A DNA stretch of 64,000 nt from Candidatus Latescibacterota bacterium (GTDB taxonomy: Bacteria > Latescibacterota > UBA2968 > UBA8231), in the NCBI GenBank assembly GCA_022827835.1, contig JAJEIO010000001.1, forward strand, positions 1 to 64,000, written 5' to 3'. Shown here one piece after another: positions 60,765 to 64,000 of the stretch. The notes beneath the pieces were generated by a model. That model was not told the DNA's origin. It did not search any database and worked only from the letters and a program-made list of their open reading frames with translations. Positions within the stretch are counted from its first letter, which is position 1. The number at the start of each line of letters is the position of its first letter. The translations under genes were made by a program, and so were the position numbers.

Positions 60765-61595
60765 GTGAGTCGCGCACTGGTGTGCATGGCCTTGTTGGCG
60801 CTTGGTTGCGGCCAAAGGAACTCAGGGCAAGTGAGCGAAGACCGCGTAGTTGCGCCCACTTCGCCCGAAGAAACTCCTGCTACCGAAGAGGCTAGCGAAG
60901 TTACCGAGGTCAACAAAGCCGATCACGCCATGGTCCTCGTGCCCGAAGGCCTCTTTGTGATGGGTTGGGACGCGGGCGACCCGGACGAGCAGCCGCCGCA
61001 CCAAGTTTTTCTTTCCGCGTACTACATCGACCAGTTCGAGGTCACCATAGGACTGTACCGACGCTGCGTGGAGGACGATGCCTGCGAAGAGCCAGCCTAT
61101 GCCCCTAACTGCAATTGGGACAAAGAGATAAACGACACGCATCCCATCAACTGCGTGAACCGTCAACACGCGCTCGACTATTGCGCGTGGGCCGGTCTGC
61201 GGCTGCCGACGGAGGCCGAGTGGGAGAAGGCCGCGCGCGGCACCGACGGACGCATATATCCTTGGGGATACGAGTTGGAAGGAGACGAGGCCAATTTTCG
61301 CTTTATCGCCGGGGCAACCGAGCCGGTGGGCAGCCGGCCCCAAGGGGTGTCGCCTTACGGAGCACACGACATGGCGGGCAACGTGTGGGAGTGGGTATCT
61401 GATTGGTACGGGGACACGTACTATGCAGAGAGTCCACGGGATAATCCGCAGGGGCCGTTGCGCGGGGAGTTTGGGGTGCTGCGGGGTGGGTCGTGGTGGT
61501 TTGAGAAGGAGTCTTTGCCGGCAGCGAATCGGGAAGCCTATGATCCGCTGTTGACTGATATAGATATTGGAATCCGGTGTGCGCGGGATTTTTGA
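60765..61595 (+). CDS. SUMF1/formylglycine-generating-enzyme-like lipoprotein
   Basis: 276 residues. LVCMALLALGC gives the lipobox, and GTG 60765 with AAGGAG upstream is the start (the frame open from 60675 overlaps the previous gene). The FGE-sulfatase domain has MVLVPEGLFVMGWDAGDPDE, RLPTEAEWEKAARG, YPWGYELEGDEANF, GNVWEWVSDWYGD and VLRGGSWW. The cysteine pair of true formylglycine-generating enzymes is not evident at its usual site, so a binding or other role in the periplasm is more likely. It overlaps the next gene by 17 bp. Confidence 0.82.
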   Translation: MSRALVCMALLALGCGQRNSGQVSEDRVVAPTSPEETPATEEASEVTEVNKADHAMVLVPEGLFVMGWDAGDPDEQPPHQVFLSAYYIDQFEVTIGLYRRCVEDDACEEPAYAPNCNWDKEINDTHPINCVNRQHALDYCAWAGLRLPTEAEWEKAARGTDGRIYPWGYELEGDEANFRFIAGATEPVGSRPQGVSPYGAHDMAGNVWEWVSDWYGDTYYAESPRDNPQGPLRGEFGVLRGGSWWFEKESLPAANREAYDPLLTDIDIGIRCARDF

Positions 61596-62376
61596 GCTGG
61601 GGGTTAGGTCAATCCTGCCGTTGCTCGTCGCGCTGGCAGGTTGTGGCAAAGACCCCGTAGCGCCGGTCGTTTTGGAAGAGGGCGTTGTCATTGCGTCGCC
61701 GGCCGACATCGCCGCTCTGCGGGAAAGAGGAGGCGCTGCGTACATCATCGATGGCGACTTACAGATCGTCGGGAGCAGCTTAGTTGCGCTGACGGGTTTG
61801 GAAGGGCTGAGGCGGGTCGAGGGTAGCGTCGAGATTTGGTTTAACGACCGCTTGGAAAGCCTAACGGGACTGGAAGGGCTTGAAAGCGTCGGAGCGGGGC
61901 TAGGTCCGGCGGACGCATCACCGCCGTTACCTACTCCCGTGGCCGGCAAAGTCGCTCACGTGGTGGAAGGGTTGTTGATCTTTGAAAACAAGGCTCTGCG
62001 CTCGCTCAAAGGGCTGGAGAACTTGACCTCTGTTAGCGGGGGCTTGGCACTGGTCCGCAATGCGTCGCTTGCATCCCTGGCGGACATGCCGCACCTCGTG
62101 GAGATCGAAGGCAGCGTGGACATCTGGTTCAACGATGCACTGCAAAGCCTAGAGGGTCTGCACCACTTGGCTAGAGTGAGGGACTTTTTGGAAGTCAGCG
62201 GCAATGGTGCGCTGCAAAGTATAGACGGGTTGCGCGGTATCAGCCACGTAGGGGCGGACTTGATCATCAGCAACAACGCGCTGCTACCTCAATCCGAGGT
62301 GCGGGCCTTTACCGAGCGGATGGTAGCCAAGGGATTTGCAGGGGCAGTGATAGTCGGGGACAATCTGGCCGATTAG
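61579..62376 (+). CDS. leucine-rich (receptor-L-domain-like) lipoprotein
   Basis: 265 residues. SILPLLVALAGC is the lipobox. The mature protein is built of repeats alternating LEGLRRVEGSVEIWFNDRLE and LKGLENLTSVSGGLALVRNA, as in receptor L-domain/LRR solenoids. It probably binds ligands at the periplasmic face. GTG 61579 is chosen; TTG 61567 is an in-frame alternative. It overlaps the end of the SUMF1-like gene and ends the plus-strand run, facing the convergent NHL-repeat genes. Confidence 0.72.
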   Translation: MRGIFELGVRSILPLLVALAGCGKDPVAPVVLEEGVVIASPADIAALRERGGAAYIIDGDLQIVGSSLVALTGLEGLRRVEGSVEIWFNDRLESLTGLEGLESVGAGLGPADASPPLPTPVAGKVAHVVEGLLIFENKALRSLKGLENLTSVSGGLALVRNASLASLADMPHLVEIEGSVDIWFNDALQSLEGLHHLARVRDFLEVSGNGALQSIDGLRGISHVGADLIISNNALLPQSEVRAFTERMVAKGFAGAVIVGDNLAD

Positions 62377-62394
62377 CAGCCGTTGCGGTCGCCT

Positions 62395-63576
62395 TCACTT
62401 CCGCACTAGGCGGATGCGATGGTTGCGCGTATCGGCGATGTAGAGGTTGTCGTCCGGGTCGAGTTCGATGCCGTAGGGGCGGCTGAGCAGGGCGGCCTGC
62501 GGGTCGCCGCCGTCGCCCATATCGCCGGATTTGCCGCACTGGCCGGCCACGGTGTAGAGCGCGCCGTCGAGGTCGATGTAGCGCACGCAGTGGTTGAAGG
62601 TGTCGGCGAAAAAAACTCGGCCCTCGGAGTCAGTGCCCACATCGCAGGGCCAGTAGAGCGAAACGTCGATGGCCGCGGCCCCTTCGTCGCGCTCGCCGCC
62701 GGACATGGGAGGGAAGGCCCCATTGCCGGCGATGGTGGTGATGATGCCGGTCGCGTAGTCGATCTTGCGGATGCGGTTGTTGAAGGTGTCGGCGAGGTAG
62801 AGGTTGCCGAATTCGTCGGTGGCGATTCGGCTGGTAGGTGGAGCAGCTTGGCCTATCGGAGCGTAGATCCGGGCTTGGTCGGCGGGACCCCCGTCTCCGG
62901 AAAAACCCGGCTCGCCCGTGCCGACGACCGTAGAGATCGTGCCGTCTATATCGACCATGCGGATGCGCTGGTTTTCCTGATCGGAGATGTACATGCGTCC
63001 GAGTGGGTCGAAGGCGGTGGCGCTTGGTAGGTTGACCGTCGCTAGGGCCGCGGGGCCACCGTCGCCGCTGTAGGTGCGCTCGCCTGTGCCGCAGATCGGC
63101 TCGATATAGTCGGTGGCAAAGTCGTAGCGCAGGATCATCGAATTGTGCCAAGCCGTAAGTATCAGGCGTCCGAGCGGATCAAAAGCGATGTGGGTCGGAT
63201 GGTTGAGGCCGATCTCGCGCGCCCGGCCGGCCGGTGCGTCGCCGAGTTCGCCCGTGCCGATCAGGGTGATGACGCTGTTCTTGGTGTCGTCGCCTCGGTA
63301 TCGTGGATTCCTCTGTCGCGTCTGGGTGAGGACGCTGGCCTTGGTGGTGACGCGGACGCGATGGTTGTTCCAGTCGAGGATGTAGAGCCGCCCATCGGGG
63401 CCGTAGGTCAGGTCTTGCGGCAGGTAGAAGAGTGCTTGCAGCAGCGGAGCTTCTTCCGGGCCTTTGCCAGCGTCGCCGGTGCCAGCAAAGGTTTCGATGC
63501 GTCCGTAGGGGCCGCTAGGGCCTGTGGGCGTTTCTCCGCAGGCGGACAGGATGAGTAAGAGCACTAGGTAGATCAT
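62395..63576 (-). CDS. NHL-repeat lipoprotein, gene 2 of the tandem
   Basis: 393 residues. MIYLVLLLILSAC is a lipobox. Six to seven NHL beta-propeller blades follow, with LTYGPDGRLYILDWNNHRVR, ATDEFGNLYLADTFNNRIRK and GIELDPDDNLYIADTRNHRI at their cores. They alternate with GTGEPGFSGDGGPADQA-type linkers. NHL propellers outside the cytoplasm bind proteins or glycans; catalytic residues are not seen. Its start overlaps the stop of the upstream NHL gene by 4 bp (ATGA), so the two are coupled. Confidence 0.85.
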   Translation of the reverse strand: MIYLVLLLILSACGETPTGPSGPYGRIETFAGTGDAGKGPEEAPLLQALFYLPQDLTYGPDGRLYILDWNNHRVRVTTKASVLTQTRQRNPRYRGDDTKNSVITLIGTGELGDAPAGRAREIGLNHPTHIAFDPLGRLILTAWHNSMILRYDFATDYIEPICGTGERTYSGDGGPAALATVNLPSATAFDPLGRMYISDQENQRIRMVDIDGTISTVVGTGEPGFSGDGGPADQARIYAPIGQAAPPTSRIATDEFGNLYLADTFNNRIRKIDYATGIITTIAGNGAFPPMSGGERDEGAAAIDVSLYWPCDVGTDSEGRVFFADTFNHCVRYIDLDGALYTVAGQCGKSGDMGDGGDPQAALLSRPYGIELDPDDNLYIADTRNHRIRLVRK

Positions 63577-64000
63577 GGCAAGATAACGCGACGGATGCGG
63601 TGGTTGTACGTGTCGGCGATATAGAGCCGACCCTGCGGGTCAAAGTCGAGCCCGGCAGGTCGGTTGAGGGCTGCGTTGCGGGCCGGTCCGCCATCGCCGG
63701 AAAAGCCTTCCTCGCCGCTGCCAGCAACGGTTTCAATGATGCCGGTCGCTAGGTTGAGGGCGCGGATGCGGTGATTAAGTTCGTCGGCAATGTAGAGCCG
63801 GCCATCGGGACCAAAGGCCAAGTCGCGCGGGTTGTTGAGATCGGCGCTGAGAGCTGGTCCATCGTCGCCAGTAAACCCGGCCGCACCCGTGCCAGCCACT
63901 GTTTCGATTAGGTCGCGGTCAAAGTCAACGCGGCGGATGCGGTGGTTGAGGGCGTCGGCGATGTAGAGTCGGCCCTGCGGACCAAAAATTAAGCTGCCCG
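63573..64000 (-). CDS. NHL-repeat protein, gene 1 (5' end outside the window)
   Basis: The frame is open to the window edge. At least 142 residues are visible, with repeats IFGPQGRLYIADALNHRIRR, LAFGPDGRLYIADELNHRIR and LDFDPQGRLYIADTYNHRI joined by GTGAAGFTGDDGPALSADL. The ATG-like GTG at 63899 is internal, because the repeat array continues upstream of it. It is translated just before the other NHL gene, with a 4-bp overlap. Confidence 0.82.
   Translation of the reverse strand, partial: GSLIFGPQGRLYIADALNHRIRRVDFDRDLIETVAGTGAAGFTGDDGPALSADLNNPRDLAFGPDGRLYIADELNHRIRALNLATGIIETVAGSGEEGFSGDGGPARNAALNRPAGLDFDPQGRLYIADTYNHRIRRVILP

Noticed and set aside
60765-61595. True formylglycine-generating enzyme
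   Set aside because: The domain matches, but the catalytic cysteine pair is not evident and no sulfatase gene is nearby.

Overview
The window is the chromosome of a Gram-negative bacterium of moderately high GC. It encodes outer-membrane barrels, many Sec-exported lipoproteins, ExbB/ExbD and an extended set of TPR, FG-GAP/ASPIC-UnbV, HEAT and NHL repeat proteins. A PorV/FadL-like barrel, a FlgD-like C-terminal domain, CRTAC1-type proteins, Gfo/Idh/MocA, Ldh-type and CocE-type enzymes resemble environmental FCB-group genomes (for example Latescibacterota). That placement is inference; no rRNA is present to confirm it.

Layout. 1-721: 3' part of dapA. 790-6063: an AT-richer stretch of small accessory genes (HAD, GNAT, alpha/beta hydrolase, SGNH, Nudix), then a two-gene FRG-domain/TPR operon with its own sigma-70 promoter. 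6100-9165: a Gfo/Idh/MocA oxidoreductase and a CocE/NonD hydrolase. 9371-12650: a PAS histidine kinase interrupted by one in-frame TAA, then an NtrC-type sigma-54 activator. 12651-19709: a sigma-54-type promoter and a tandem family of three Calx-beta/autotransporter proteins, the third a decayed relic. 19834-22742: PQQ-type sugar dehydrogenase, cytochrome c and a class III aminotransferase. 22812-26132: tRNA-Pro, pyrF, an LPP20/FlgT-like repeat protein, RNase P RNA with terminator, and a zinc-ribbon coiled-coil protein. 26325-29184: split transketolase and an Ldh-type dehydrogenase. 29204-37849: lipoproteins and secreted proteins with TPR, FG-GAP/ASPIC and HEAT repeats. 37924-40157: a DUF4159 protein with a FlgT-like partner.

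40328-62376 is the most striking part. A CBM9-like secreted protein precedes a tightly packed run of same-strand genes. It encodes two paralogous ~980-residue outer-membrane proteins, two paralogous lipoproteins, a discoidin/FlgD-like protein, a PorV-like barrel, a 1090-residue TPR protein, ExbB, two ExbD proteins, a double-parvulin lipoprotein, an OPT-like transporter, a SUMF1-like lipoprotein and a leucine-rich lipoprotein. The order suggests an energised envelope apparatus. One ExbD has Asn where the proton-path Asp is expected; the other keeps Asp. 62395-64000: two NHL-repeat genes, one running off the end.

The best candidates for undescribed biology are the ExbBD/TPR/paired-OMP locus, the sigma-54 regulator beside a sigma-54-promoted autotransporter array, and the kinase split by a stop codon.
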